Source: UBA4656 sp002405525 (GTDB lineage: Bacteria > Pseudomonadota > Gammaproteobacteria > Xanthomonadales > Ahniellaceae). From it: a stretch of 18,068 bases of DNA. This document shows, in pieces, positions 1 to 7,280 of this stretch (position 1 is its first letter; each line of letters starts with the position of its first letter). The stretch lies in NCBI GenBank assembly GCA_036723735.1, contig DAIMGT010000077.1:1-18068 (forward strand), written 5' to 3'. The notes beneath the pieces were generated by a model. It had not been told where the DNA came from. It worked only from the letters and a program-made list of their open reading frames with translations, and made no database searches. Both the position numbers and the translations under genes were made by a program.

Positions 1-214
1 CCCCCCGGCGGGTGGCCGCGCGGGCGCCCGCTGGGCACCGCGTGCGCGCCGCCGCCGGCGCGGGGGGGCCGGGGGGGGGGGCGGCGGGGGCGCGGGGGCC
101 CGCGGCCCTCTTTCTGGTGGGCCCCCCCCCCCGCTTGCCCCGCGCCCCCCTCTATGCGCGTTTGCCTCTCTCTTACCGCCGGCCCGCGGCCCCCCCCCCG
201 CGCCGGCTCCCGCG
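1..214. other. G/C homopolymer-rich edge, no gene supported
   Basis: This stretch is almost entirely G and C and contains runs of 11 G (71-81), 11 C (122-132) and 10 C (190-199), unlike anything in the rest of the window. Open frames across it are Pro/Arg/Ala/Gly-rich low complexity and have no recognisable domain. It looks like a low-quality contig end, possibly because assembly broke at the repeat element that starts at about 215. No gene, RNA or regulatory site can be supported here. Confidence 0.6.
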
Positions 215-486
215 CTAGGGAGCCTCTGAACAAGTCGCCACCCCCGCGTTGCTTCCGTGTGCGCCCGCACCAAGGCGGACGCCGCAGGGCGTGGTGGTTC
301 CACGGGCAAGGCGTCCAACGCGGGTGTGGGCGCACACGGAAGCAACCCTCCGGGCCGGGATTGTGCGGCCATCCAACTGCGTTGCGCATCTTGGGCGTGG
401 AACCACCACGCCCGGCGACGCGCGCCTTGCTGGCAGGCCGCACAACCTCCGGCGCGGGGGTGGCGACTTGTTCAGAGGCTCCCTAG
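215..486. mobile_element. MITE-like element with IS5-type ends and CTAG target duplication
   Basis: Two arms, 219-248 and 453-482, are perfect 30-bp reverse complements beginning GGAGCCTCTGAACAAGTC. Each is bordered by CTAG (215-218 and 483-486), so the 264-bp element sits between what looks like a 4-bp target duplication. There is no room for a transposase. The internal part is also built of inverted repeats. The terminal sequence with its GAACAAGT core and the CTAG target recall IS5-family ends (IS5 itself begins GGAAGGTGCGAACAAGT and targets CTAR), so a non-autonomous derivative mobilised by an IS5-like transposase is inferred. The right-hand CTAG contains the TAG stop of the adjacent hydrolase gene, so the insertion falls exactly behind that gene and leaves it intact. 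Because CTAG is itself a palindrome, the 34-bp arms 215-248/453-486 are also perfectly inverted. The family assignment rests on memory of the IS5 end. Confidence 0.8.
249..445. repeat. Nested inverted repeats inside the MITE
   Basis: Three further inverted pairs lie inside the element. Positions 249-270 pair with 324-345 with one mismatch in 22. Positions 287-303 pair perfectly with 397-413 (17 bp), and the pairing continues imperfectly inward. Positions 361-370 pair perfectly with 436-445 (10 bp). The first lies within the left half, while the second spans the centre. A transcript of either strand could therefore fold extensively, which may let the element act as a transcription terminator or mRNA-stabilising structure behind the hydrolase gene. 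That role is inference. Confidence 0.75.
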
Positions 487-1397
487 AGCGCCATGGCCGC
501 GGCGAGTTCCGCGGGCACTTCCATCATCGGCATGTGCCCGCAGTCGGGCAGCAGCGTGATGCGCGCACCCGGCACGTAGCGGAAGGCCTCGGCGCCCGAG
601 ACGTCGAGTACGCGGTCCTTCTCGCACCAGACCACCGACAGCGGCACGCGCAGCAGCGGGAACTCCTGTTCCAGCAGGAAGGCGTTCTCGCCGCGCCGGA
701 GCACGCCGATCACGCGGTCGTGGAACGCATGGTTGGCCTGGTTGCGCGCCACCAGCCCGTCGACCACGCGCGGCGGCAGCCACGGCGGCAGTTCGAACAG
801 GTCGGCCGACAGCCGCGCCCAGCCGGCGCGGTCGTCGACGTTGAACGGGGTCTGCCCCGCCAGCACGCGCTGCGCGAACAGATTGGCATGGAAGCGCACC
901 CCGGCCGGCGCGACCAGCACCAGCGAGGACACCTTGTCCGGATGCCGCGTGCCGAGCACGCCGGCGACGTGGCCGCCCATCGAATGGCCGACCACGACGG
1001 GTTTGTCGAGGCCCATGGCGGCGATGAAGTCGGCCAGCCGCCCGGCCTGAGCAGGGATGCCGTAGTCGGCGCCGTCGATGCGCGTCGATTCGGCCCAGCC
1101 GGGCAGGTCGACGACCAGGTAACGACGGTCGCGCGGCAAGTGCGGCAGCAGCGGCAGCCAGTACTCCTTGCTGCCGGCGAAGCCGTGCACGATCACCACC
1201 GGCGCACCGGCACCTGCTTCGAGGTAGGACCATTCATGGTCGCCGACCTTGATTCGATGCGCGCTGGCGCCCGCGCGCAGCCGCTCGGCGGCGTAGCGCG
1301 CCTCGATCAGCGTATCGGGCGCAAACTGGTAGATCACCGCGAGCGCGACGGCCGCGGTCGCAAGCAGGCCGAACGAATACCTGAGCGAAGCCTTCAT
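483..1397 (-). CDS. Membrane-anchored alpha/beta hydrolase
   Basis: This 304-aa protein has an alpha/beta-hydrolase fold. The visible parts are the oxyanion-loop HGF (71-73), the nucleophile elbow GHSMGG with Ser139, a probable acid at Asp261 in WCEKDRVLD, and the catalytic His288 in DCGHMP. One hydrophobic segment at about 8-24 has no clear cleavage site and suggests an N-terminal membrane anchor with the enzyme outside the cytoplasm. The family includes esterases, lipases and C-C hydrolases; the substrate cannot be read from the sequence. The ATG overlaps the TGA of the 65-aa gene by 4 nt (ATGA), so translation is probably coupled. It is the third gene of a minus-strand set begun by an M1 aminopeptidase. 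Its TAG stop lies in the CTAG that borders the MITE, so the reading frame is complete and the element starts directly behind it. Confidence 0.9.
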   Translation of the reverse strand: MKASLRYSFGLLATAAVALAVIYQFAPDTLIEARYAAERLRAGASAHRIKVGDHEWSYLEAGAGAPVVIVHGFAGSKEYWLPLLPHLPRDRRYLVVDLPGWAESTRIDGADYGIPAQAGRLADFIAAMGLDKPVVVGHSMGGHVAGVLGTRHPDKVSSLVLVAPAGVRFHANLFAQRVLAGQTPFNVDDRAGWARLSADLFELPPWLPPRVVDGLVARNQANHAFHDRVIGVLRRGENAFLLEQEFPLLRVPLSVVWCEKDRVLDVSGAEAFRYVPGARITLLPDCGHMPMMEVPAELAAAMAL

Positions 1398-1591
1398 CGG
1401 ACGATCATCCGCTGGCGCACGAAGGGGAAGGCCAGCGCCGCGAGCAGCACGCCGGTCCCTGGGAACAGCAGCGGCCGCGCCTGCTCGAAGCCCAGCGTCA
1501 GCGTGGCTGCGCCCAGCAGCGCGAACTTGGCGCCGATACCGACCGCGAGCGAGACCACGACCACGCGGATGAAAGGCGGCTTCGCGCTCAT
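1394..1591 (-). CDS. Small two-helix membrane protein, unknown function
   Basis: A 65-aa reading frame starts with MSAKPPFIRVVVVSLAVG. It overlaps the upstream aminopeptidase gene by 4 nt (1588-1591) and the downstream hydrolase gene by 4 nt (1394-1397), both as ATGA. That exact fit on both sides is the main argument that it is real. Two hydrophobic segments, about residues 8-34 and 40-58, are joined by a short FEQARP turn, and the C-terminus is basic (RQRMIVR). This suggests a helical hairpin in the inner membrane. I do not recognise the family. The context, two exported or membrane-bound hydrolases, suggests an envelope role, but nothing more specific can be claimed. Confidence 0.75.
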   Translation of the reverse strand: MSAKPPFIRVVVVSLAVGIGAKFALLGAATLTLGFEQARPLLFPGTGVLLAALAFPFVRQRMIVR

Positions 1592-3477
1592 CCGGCCTTG
1601 ATTCCCAGCGCCGTGTCGACCGCGGCCTGCGTCACCGGGTGATAGCGCTCGCGGATCTTCGCGTACAACGCGGTCGCCCAGGCCTTGTCCGCGGACCGCT
1701 TCGCGAGCTCGCCGAACAGCGGTGCGACGAACTTGCGCCGCCCGACCGTCGACAGGAACTGCTCCAGCGGCTCGCGCACCGGCGCGTAGCCCGCCCGGAT
1801 GCCGGCGATGTACCAGCGGAACGCGATCTCGCTGTTGCGCGCCTGCGAGAGCCGGAACGCGGCGTCCAGCGCCTCGAGCTGCGCGACGCTCGGCGAGTCT
1901 CCGAGCGCGTTGAGGAAGTGCAGCCACTCCTGCGTGGTCCAGGACGAAGCACCGAAGTCGGCGGGCGCGACCCCGCCGGCCAGCCAGCGCGCGCGCAACG
2001 CATCGATCGCCTCCAGCCGCGCGGCCTGCGCCTTGCGCGCCGAGGCCGGCACGCCCGGCTGGTGGATCCACTGCGCGAGCTCCGTCTCCGGCATCGCCTC
2101 GGGGAGCTTCGCCAGCAGGTTCTCGCGCAGGTAGGCGACGAAGTCGTCGGTGCGGGTGCTCTCGAACGCGTGCTGGTCGAACCAGCCGCGCAGGAAAGGA
2201 TCGAACGTCGCGCGCCCGACGCGCTGCTCGAGCGTGCGCAGGAACCACGCGCCCTTCTGGTACGGCACGCCGGAGAACACCGCGTCGGGATCCTCGTCGA
2301 CCTTGCCGGGCACCAGCGACTGCAGGTGCGGGGCGAGCTCGCGCATCTCCTCCAGCAGCTCGACCTGGCCCACGCGCTCCTCCATCAGGGCGCGATCGGT
2401 GCCGTACAGCGACTCGACGATGCGGTTCTCGACGTACGTGGTGAAACCCTCGTTGAGCCAGAAATCCGCCCAGGTCGCGTTGGTGACCAGGTTGCCCGAC
2501 CACGAATGCGCCAGTTCGTGCGCGATCAGCGACACCAGCGAGCGGTCGCCGGCCAGCACGGTGGGCGTGATGAACGACAGCCGCGGGTTCTCCATCCCGC
2601 CGTAGGGGAACGACGGCGGCAGGATCAGCAGGTCGTAGCGGCCCCAGCGGTAGGGGCCGTAGAGCACCTCGGCGGCGGCGATCATCGCCTCGGTGTCGGC
2701 GAACTCGGCGGCCGCCGCGTCAAGGCGCCCGGGCTCGGCCCAGATCGTGGTGCGCGGGCCGACCTCGCGATGGGCGAGTTCGCCGATCGCGATCGCCAGC
2801 AGGTAGGACGGGATCGGCTGCGGCATCACGAAGCGCCAGCCGCCGCGGCCGTCCTGCGCAGGATCGTTGTTGGCGCCCATCACCACCCGCAGTCCGTCCG
2901 GCGCCACGATCCGCGCGGTGAACGGGAAGCGCACCGCCGGCGTGTCCTGCAGCGGGGCCCACGAGCGCGCGTGGATGGCCTGCGACTGGCTGAACATGAA
3001 GGGCTTGGCGCCGCTCAAGGTCTGCGCCGGGGTGAGCCACTGCAGCCCGGTCGCGCCGGGCGCGGTGCGGTAGTGGATGCGCACCTTGGCGGGCTGGCCG
3101 CGCAGCGCGATCGACAGCGCGCTGCCGCGCATCGGATCGCGCGGGCCGACGCTGAACCGCGCCGGTCGCCATTGCGGCAGCGGCGCGCGCGCGGCGAGCG
3201 CATGCCGCGCCGGCACCCAGCCGGTGTCCTCGTACAGCGCGAGCACGCGCTCGATGGTGAGGTCGCGGGTGTCGAGTTCCAGCGTGCGCGCCCGCGGGTC
3301 GCGCCAGTCGAGCGTGAGTTCGGCGAAACCGCGCAGGCTGCGCGCGTCGAAGTCGGCTTCGAGGTCCAGGTGCAGGTGGGTGGTCGCCACGCGCTCGCTG
3401 CGGGCGTAGGAGTGCGGGTCCTGCGCCGCGGCGAGCAGCGGCAGGACGAGCAGGGTGAGGGCGACGATCGGGCGCAT
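1588..3477 (-). CDS. Secreted M1-family zinc aminopeptidase
   Basis: A 629-aa M1 metallopeptidase (gluzincin). The exopeptidase motif GGMENP is at 293-298 and the zinc site HELAH at 320-324. The third ligand Glu343, in LNEGFTTY, has the standard HExxH-x18-E spacing. The beta-sandwich N-terminal domain covers about 20-230 and the helical C-terminal domain about 450-629. This layout resembles the bacterial cold-active/leukotriene A4 hydrolase-type aminopeptidases rather than E. coli PepN. The start MRPIVALTLLVLPLLAAAQD is a typical signal peptide, with likely cleavage near residue 18-19, so the enzyme is probably periplasmic and trims N-terminal residues of peptides. GGAGA-like SD sequence (GGAGA) precedes the ATG by 7 nt. 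It is the first gene of a three-gene overlapping set and is transcribed divergently from the TPR/GT41 gene. Confidence 0.95.
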   Translation of the reverse strand: MRPIVALTLLVLPLLAAAQDPHSYARSERVATTHLHLDLEADFDARSLRGFAELTLDWRDPRARTLELDTRDLTIERVLALYEDTGWVPARHALAARAPLPQWRPARFSVGPRDPMRGSALSIALRGQPAKVRIHYRTAPGATGLQWLTPAQTLSGAKPFMFSQSQAIHARSWAPLQDTPAVRFPFTARIVAPDGLRVVMGANNDPAQDGRGGWRFVMPQPIPSYLLAIAIGELAHREVGPRTTIWAEPGRLDAAAAEFADTEAMIAAAEVLYGPYRWGRYDLLILPPSFPYGGMENPRLSFITPTVLAGDRSLVSLIAHELAHSWSGNLVTNATWADFWLNEGFTTYVENRIVESLYGTDRALMEERVGQVELLEEMRELAPHLQSLVPGKVDEDPDAVFSGVPYQKGAWFLRTLEQRVGRATFDPFLRGWFDQHAFESTRTDDFVAYLRENLLAKLPEAMPETELAQWIHQPGVPASARKAQAARLEAIDALRARWLAGGVAPADFGASSWTTQEWLHFLNALGDSPSVAQLEALDAAFRLSQARNSEIAFRWYIAGIRAGYAPVREPLEQFLSTVGRRKFVAPLFGELAKRSADKAWATALYAKIRERYHPVTQAAVDTALGIKAG

Positions 3478-3533
3478 GCGGGTCTCCGGGATCGATCGGC
3501 AATGCTACGACAGGCCCGTCGAGGCCGCGCGTG

Positions 3534-3548
3534 CAGGCCCAGGGCCTG
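3534..3548. promoter_or_regulatory. Perfect 15-bp dyad in a divergent intergenic region
   Basis: The sequence CAGGCCCAGGGCCTG is perfectly symmetric about position 3541. It lies in the 112-bp gap between the divergent aminopeptidase (start 3477) and TPR/GT41 gene (start 3590), about 40 bp before the latter. It could be an operator or a small mRNA hairpin. No convincing -35/-10 pair was found in this gap on either strand, and short GC palindromes arise easily in such DNA. Confidence 0.25.
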
Positions 3549-3589
3549 GGCGTCTTTGGCATGATGCTCGGCCGCCCGGACCGCCGCCG

Positions 3590-5566
3590 ATGGATCTCGA
3601 TCCCGCCACCCTGCCCGCCCGCGTGCTCGACCTGCTGCGCGGCGGTCGCGCCGCCGAAGCGCTGGCGCTGGCCGCGGACGCGGTGGCGCGCCACCCGACG
3701 GCGGCGGGGGCGCATCTCGCGCTGGCGCGGGCGCGGCTGGCGGGCGGCGACCCGCAGGGCGCGCGCGCGGCCGCGGGCGAAGCGGCCGCGGGCGAGCCGT
3801 CGCCGGGCGAAGGCACGCTGTTGCACGCCATGCTGCACGCCGCCGCCGGCGCGCATGCCGAGGCGGCGGCGCAGTTCGAGCGGGTGTGTGCGGCCGCACC
3901 CGGCGCCGGCGCGGCCTGGCTCGGTCTGGGCGAGTCGCGGCTCGCGCTCGGCGAACCGCACGCGGCGCGCACGGCCCTGTACCGCGCGGCCGCGCTGTTG
4001 CCGCCCGGCACGCGCCTCGCCCGCGCGCTGGCCGGGGCCGCGCTCGCTGCAGGCGACGCGACGGCGGCGGCCGAAGCGGCCGGACAGGCGCTGGCGCTGG
4101 ATCCGGACGACACGGCGTCGCGCTTCGTGCTGGCGCTGTCGCGGATCCGGCTCGGTGACCGCGATGGGGCGGGCGCGGCGCTGGATGGCGTGCTGGCGCG
4201 ACAGCCGGGCCACTCGCCGGCGCGCTGGCTGCGCGCGACGCTCGACGACGGCCCGGTGCACGCCGACGCGGCGGCCGAAGCGCGCGCGGTGGCGGACTAC
4301 CGCACGGCGCTCGATGCACTGGCGGATGCGCCGCGCAACGACGCCGAGGCCCTCGCGCTCAAGCCCGCGCTGACCAGCCACCTGCGCTTCGATCTGCCCT
4401 ACCTCGTCGAAGACCTGCGTCCGATGGCGGCCGCGCACGGCGCGCTGCTGGCGCGCGTCGCCGCACGCGCCGAGGACGTGCCGAGTCTGCCGATGGCGGT
4501 GCGGCGTCCGCGCACGCGGGTGGTGGTGGCGACCAGCCTCGCGCACGGCCACAGCGTGATGAAGCTGTTTGAGCGCGTGCTGCTCGGGCTCGACCGCACC
4601 GCCCTCGAGGTCCTGCTGCTGCACACCGGTCCGCACCGCGACGCGGTGACCGAGCGGCTGGCCGCCGGGCTGGACGGCTTCGCGCAGGTCACGGTGCTGG
4701 AGCAGGCGCGCGCATGGATCCTCGACCAGGCGCCGGACGTCGTGCTGTACACCGACCTCGGCATGGACGCGGCGATGCTGTGGCTGGCCGCGCAGCGCCT
4801 CGCGCCGCGACAGTACGCGCTGTGGGGCCATCCCGCGACCACCGGGCTGGCGACGCTGGACGGTTTCCTCGCGCCCGATGCGATGGAGCGCGCCGATGCG
4901 GCGGCCGACTACGTCGAGCTGCTGCTGCGCCTGCCCGGCCTCGGCTGCGATTTCGACTGGCCGCCGCCGCTGCCTGCCGCGCCACCGCGGCGCGACGACG
5001 ACCCCGTGGTCCTGCGCGTGGCGCAGTCGCTGTACAAGCTGACCGTGCGCCACGATGCGCTGTTCGCGCGCATCCTCGCCGCTGTGCCCAAGGCGCGCCT
5101 GCACCTGTCGCCGGGCACCGACCCGCGCGCGCTGGCCGCGCTGCGCATGCGCCTGCAGCGGGCCCTGCACGCAGCGGGCGTCGACGATCCCGACGCGCTG
5201 TCGATCACACCGTTCCAGCCGGGCGAGGCCTGGGCGCAGGCACTGGCGCGCACCGACCTCAACCTCGACACCACGGGTTTCTCCGGCGGCATCACGAGTT
5301 TCGAGTTGCTCTGGCACGGCATCCCCACCGTGGCCTGGCCGGGGCGCACCCTGCGCGGTCGCCAGACCCTGGCGCTGCTGCGCCGGCTCGGCCTGGAGGA
5401 ACTGGTCGCCGCGGACGCGGACGACTACGTGCGCATCGCGGTCAACCTCGCGCGCTCGGCGGACCGCCGCGCGGCGCTGCGCGAGACGCTGCTCGCGCGT
5501 CGCGAGCGCCTGCGCGACGGCGGCGCGACCGCGCGCGCGCTGTCGGACATCCTGCGCGGGGCGTGA
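3590..5566 (+). CDS. TPR protein with GT41 (OGT-like) glycosyltransferase domain
   Basis: A 658-aa protein. Residues 1 to about 215 are Ala-rich TPR-like helical repeats. About 305-655 matches the bacterial O-GlcNAc transferase/SPINDLY (GT41) catalytic region. Recognisable blocks are LAHGHSVMKLFERVL (318-332, with a His where OGTs have their active-site His), WGHPATTGL (412-420), SLYKLT with Lys483 matching the UDP-binding Lys region, the segment 495-503 (LAAVPKARL), and the LDTTGFSGGITSFELLWHG block (559-577) followed by WPGRTLRGRQTLALLRRLGL. The family transfers a sugar from a UDP-sugar donor to Ser/Thr, or in some bacteria Asn, of proteins. The related Xanthomonas campestris OGT homologue is structurally known. 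The acceptor here is unknown. No signal peptide is seen, so it is probably cytoplasmic. The ATG at 3590 was chosen because the protein then starts at the first helical repeat; the SD is poor. The frame is open upstream to 3455, but that part has low-complexity codons. Confidence 0.88.
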   Translation: MDLDPATLPARVLDLLRGGRAAEALALAADAVARHPTAAGAHLALARARLAGGDPQGARAAAGEAAAGEPSPGEGTLLHAMLHAAAGAHAEAAAQFERVCAAAPGAGAAWLGLGESRLALGEPHAARTALYRAAALLPPGTRLARALAGAALAAGDATAAAEAAGQALALDPDDTASRFVLALSRIRLGDRDGAGAALDGVLARQPGHSPARWLRATLDDGPVHADAAAEARAVADYRTALDALADAPRNDAEALALKPALTSHLRFDLPYLVEDLRPMAAAHGALLARVAARAEDVPSLPMAVRRPRTRVVVATSLAHGHSVMKLFERVLLGLDRTALEVLLLHTGPHRDAVTERLAAGLDGFAQVTVLEQARAWILDQAPDVVLYTDLGMDAAMLWLAAQRLAPRQYALWGHPATTGLATLDGFLAPDAMERADAAADYVELLLRLPGLGCDFDWPPPLPAAPPRRDDDPVVLRVAQSLYKLTVRHDALFARILAAVPKARLHLSPGTDPRALAALRMRLQRALHAAGVDDPDALSITPFQPGEAWAQALARTDLNLDTTGFSGGITSFELLWHGIPTVAWPGRTLRGRQTLALLRRLGLEELVAADADDYVRIAVNLARSADRRAALRETLLARRERLRDGGATARALSDILRGA

Positions 5567-5567
5567 T

Positions 5568-6314
5568 TCAGGCCTTGTAGCCGGAGTGGATGGCGACGAT
5601 GCCGGCGCTGAGGTTGCGGTAGGTGCAGCGGGCGAAGCCGGCGGCTTCCATCATGCCCTTCAGCGTGTCCTGGTCGGGGTGCTTGCGGATCGACTCCGCG
5701 AGGTACTGGTAGCTGTCGGCGTCGCGGGCCACCATCGCGCCGAGCCGTGGCAGGACCTGGAACGAGTACAGGTCGTAGAGCGGGCGCAGCGGGGCGGCGG
5801 TGACCTGCGAGAACTCCAGCACCAGGGCGCGACCGCCGGGCTTGAGCACGCGCTGCATCTCGCGCAGCGCGGCGTCCTTGTCGGTGACGTTGCGCAGGCC
5901 GAAGGCGATGGTGACGAGGTCCACGCTGCGGTCCGGCAGCGGGATCGCCTGCGCGTCGACCTGCACGCAGTCGACGTTGCCCACCACGCCCTCGTCGAGC
6001 AGGCGGTCGCGGCCTTCGCCGAGCATCGCCGCGTTGAAGTCGGTGAGCAGCACCCGGCCCCTGGCGCCCACCGCGCGCGCCATCGCGATCGCGATGTCGC
6101 CGGTGCCGCCGGCGAGGTCGAGCACCACGTCCCCCGCGCGCACGCCGCTGGTGGCCACGAAGTGCCGCTTCCACAGGCGGTGGATGCCCAGCGACATCAG
6201 GTCGTTCATGACGTCGTACTTCGACGCCACCGAGGTGAACACGCCATCGACCAGCTTCGCCTTCTCGGCGGTCGGGACGTCGCGGTAGCCGAAGTGGGTT
6301 TTTTCTTGCGTCAT
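5568..6314 (-). CDS. ubiE: Ubiquinone/menaquinone C-methyltransferase UbiE
   Basis: A 248-aa SAM-dependent methyltransferase, close to the 251 aa of E. coli UbiE. UbiE methylates the benzoquinol ring (C2) in ubiquinone synthesis and also acts on demethylmenaquinone. Family signatures are FTSVASKYDVMNDLMSLGIH (26-45), the SAM-binding DLAGGTGD (66-73), AFGLRNVTD (137-145) and the C-terminal SGIVAIHSGYKA-type tail, here AGIVAIHSGYKA. It acts in the cytosol at the membrane face. Its 3' end faces the TPR/GT41 gene across a single base, so there is no room for a terminator between them. Upstream, a TAAACT box lies about 16 nt before the ATG, without a clear -35 or strong SD. A REPIN-like repeat lies further upstream. 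Confidence 0.97.
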   Translation of the reverse strand: MTQEKTHFGYRDVPTAEKAKLVDGVFTSVASKYDVMNDLMSLGIHRLWKRHFVATSGVRAGDVVLDLAGGTGDIAIAMARAVGARGRVLLTDFNAAMLGEGRDRLLDEGVVGNVDCVQVDAQAIPLPDRSVDLVTIAFGLRNVTDKDAALREMQRVLKPGGRALVLEFSQVTAAPLRPLYDLYSFQVLPRLGAMVARDADSYQYLAESIRKHPDQDTLKGMMEAAGFARCTYRNLSAGIVAIHSGYKA

Positions 6315-6370
6315 GGTCGGTGGAGTTTAGGGCAGGTCGTGGGGGTGTGGCGCCTCCCGCCGGGCGTAAC

Positions 6371-6495
6371 GAGGGTATAGGGCCCAGGGTACAGGGCGCA
6401 GTGGCGGACACCTCGGTTCATCGACCGCGACGACGTTGCGAAGCTGTGCGACCCTCGCGGCAGGAACCGGCCTATACCCTGGGCCCTATACCCTC
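6371..6495. repeat. REPIN-like inverted repeat pair
   Basis: Positions 6371-6395 and 6471-6495 are reverse complements over 25 bp with one mismatch (24/25). The shared core reads AGGGTATAGGGCCCAGGGTA, which is itself built of a repeated AGGGTATA-like unit around GGGCCC. The arms are separated by 75 bp without an open frame. The arrangement (two short inverted GC-rich units with a spacer, in a gap between genes) fits a REP doublet or BIME. It lies between the DUF971 gene and ubiE, both read leftward, so it may separate the two transcripts. The rest of the 224-bp gap shows nothing else I can support. Confidence 0.6.
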
Positions 6496-6538
6496 TGCGC
6501 CCCGCAGGGCACCAAACCGTGGGCCGAGCCGGAGCGCG

Positions 6539-6904
6539 TCATCCCACCGGCTCCCGACTGGCCCCCACCTTCTCCATCTCGTCCAGATACCGCTGCCAAT
6601 ACGTTTCCTGGTGCTTGCCCAGGTCGTACAGCGTCTGCCAGCTGTACAGGCCGGTGTTGTGGCCGTCGTCGAAGTCCAGCGCCACGGCGTAGTTGCCGAC
6701 CGGGCTGATGCCGCGGATGTTGACGTGGCGCTTGCCGACCTGCAGCACGCGCTGGCCGGGCCCGTGGCCCATCACCTCGGCGCTCGGCGAATACACCCGC
6801 AGCAGTTCGCACGGCAGGCGGAAGCGCTCGCCGGTGTCGAAGGCGACTTCGAGCACGTGCGAGGCGCGGTGCAGCACGATGTCGGTGGGGCGCGGCGCGC
6901 TCAC
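6539..6904 (-). CDS. DUF971 (GBBH-like N-terminal domain) protein
   Basis: A 121-aa protein made of a single DUF971 domain. The opening PTDIVLHRASHVLEVAFDTG, then LPCELLRVYSPSAEV (residues 31-45) and LYSWQTLYDLG (87-97) are characteristic. The domain is also found at the N-terminus of gamma-butyrobetaine hydroxylase and fused to Mrp/ApbC-type Fe-S proteins, so an Fe-S-related role has been suggested, but the function is not established. Single-domain copies next to hslU are common in gammaproteobacteria, as here three genes downstream. The start is taken as GTG at 6904, seven bases after the upstream stop, because it begins just before the conserved PTDI motif and no ATG is available there. 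The SD is weak, which fits translational coupling. Confidence 0.88.
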   Translation of the reverse strand: MSAPRPTDIVLHRASHVLEVAFDTGERFRLPCELLRVYSPSAEVMGHGPGQRVLQVGKRHVNIRGISPVGNYAVALDFDDGHNTGLYSWQTLYDLGKHQETYWQRYLDEMEKVGASREPVG

Positions 6905-6911
6905 GCGGAAC

Positions 6912-7271
6912 TCAGGGATGCGGGCGCGGCGCGCCGTGGCGATCGGCGAGGTAGTCGATGATGCGCGCCGTGTCGGCGATGAAGGCGCGACCGGTCGCAC
7001 TGCTGCGCTGGGCGCCCGGCGGCAGCGGATCGGTGCCGTCGGCGAGCACCAGCAGCGGGCAGGACTGGTGCGCGTCGCCGACCAGGGCCACGATCGCCGC
7101 GCGCGGTCGCGGGAAGTCGACGATCTGCACGTCGATCCGCTCGCGCACCTGCGGGGCATAGGCCAACACGCCGGTCATCCGCGCGCAGTACGGGCAGTGG
7201 AACAGGCCGGGGCCCGCCGCGGGGTCTTCGAACGCAGAAGGCAGCAGGAACAGGCGATCGCGGGCGGACAT
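6912..7271 (-). CDS. DUF3088 protein with thioredoxin-like CPYC motif
   Basis: A 119-aa protein matching the DUF3088 family: RDRLFLLPSAFEDPA at 4-18, then CPYC at 26-29, DVQIVDFPRPR (47-57) and SCPLLVLADG (70-79). The CPYC pair in the first strand-helix turn resembles the glutaredoxin/thioredoxin active site. A redox or GST-like thioredoxin-fold protein is therefore plausible, although the function of the family is not known. It ends seven bases before the DUF971 start and begins nine bases after the stop of the 205-aa gene. A GAGG Shine-Dalgarno lies seven nt before the ATG. This spacing puts it in one transcript with its neighbours downstream of hslU. Confidence 0.82.
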   Translation of the reverse strand: MSARDRLFLLPSAFEDPAAGPGLFHCPYCARMTGVLAYAPQVRERIDVQIVDFPRPRAAIVALVGDAHQSCPLLVLADGTDPLPPGAQRSSATGRAFIADTARIIDYLADRHGAPRPHP

Positions 7272-7280
7272 GGCGCAGCC

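Noticed and set aside
249..1601. Plus-strand open frame of 450 codons from the MITE through the hydrolase
   Set aside because: It begins inside the repeat element and is antisense to the hydrolase catalytic triad.
1639..3564. Plus-strand open frame of 641 codons opposite the M1 aminopeptidase
   Set aside because: The opposite strand carries the intact zinc-peptidase motifs and signal peptide. This frame is a compositional shadow.
2720..5317. Minus-strand open frame of 865 codons across the TPR/GT41 gene and part of the aminopeptidase
   Set aside because: It covers two genes with recognisable domains and their intergenic gap. The product is low-complexity Arg/Gln/Ala-rich.
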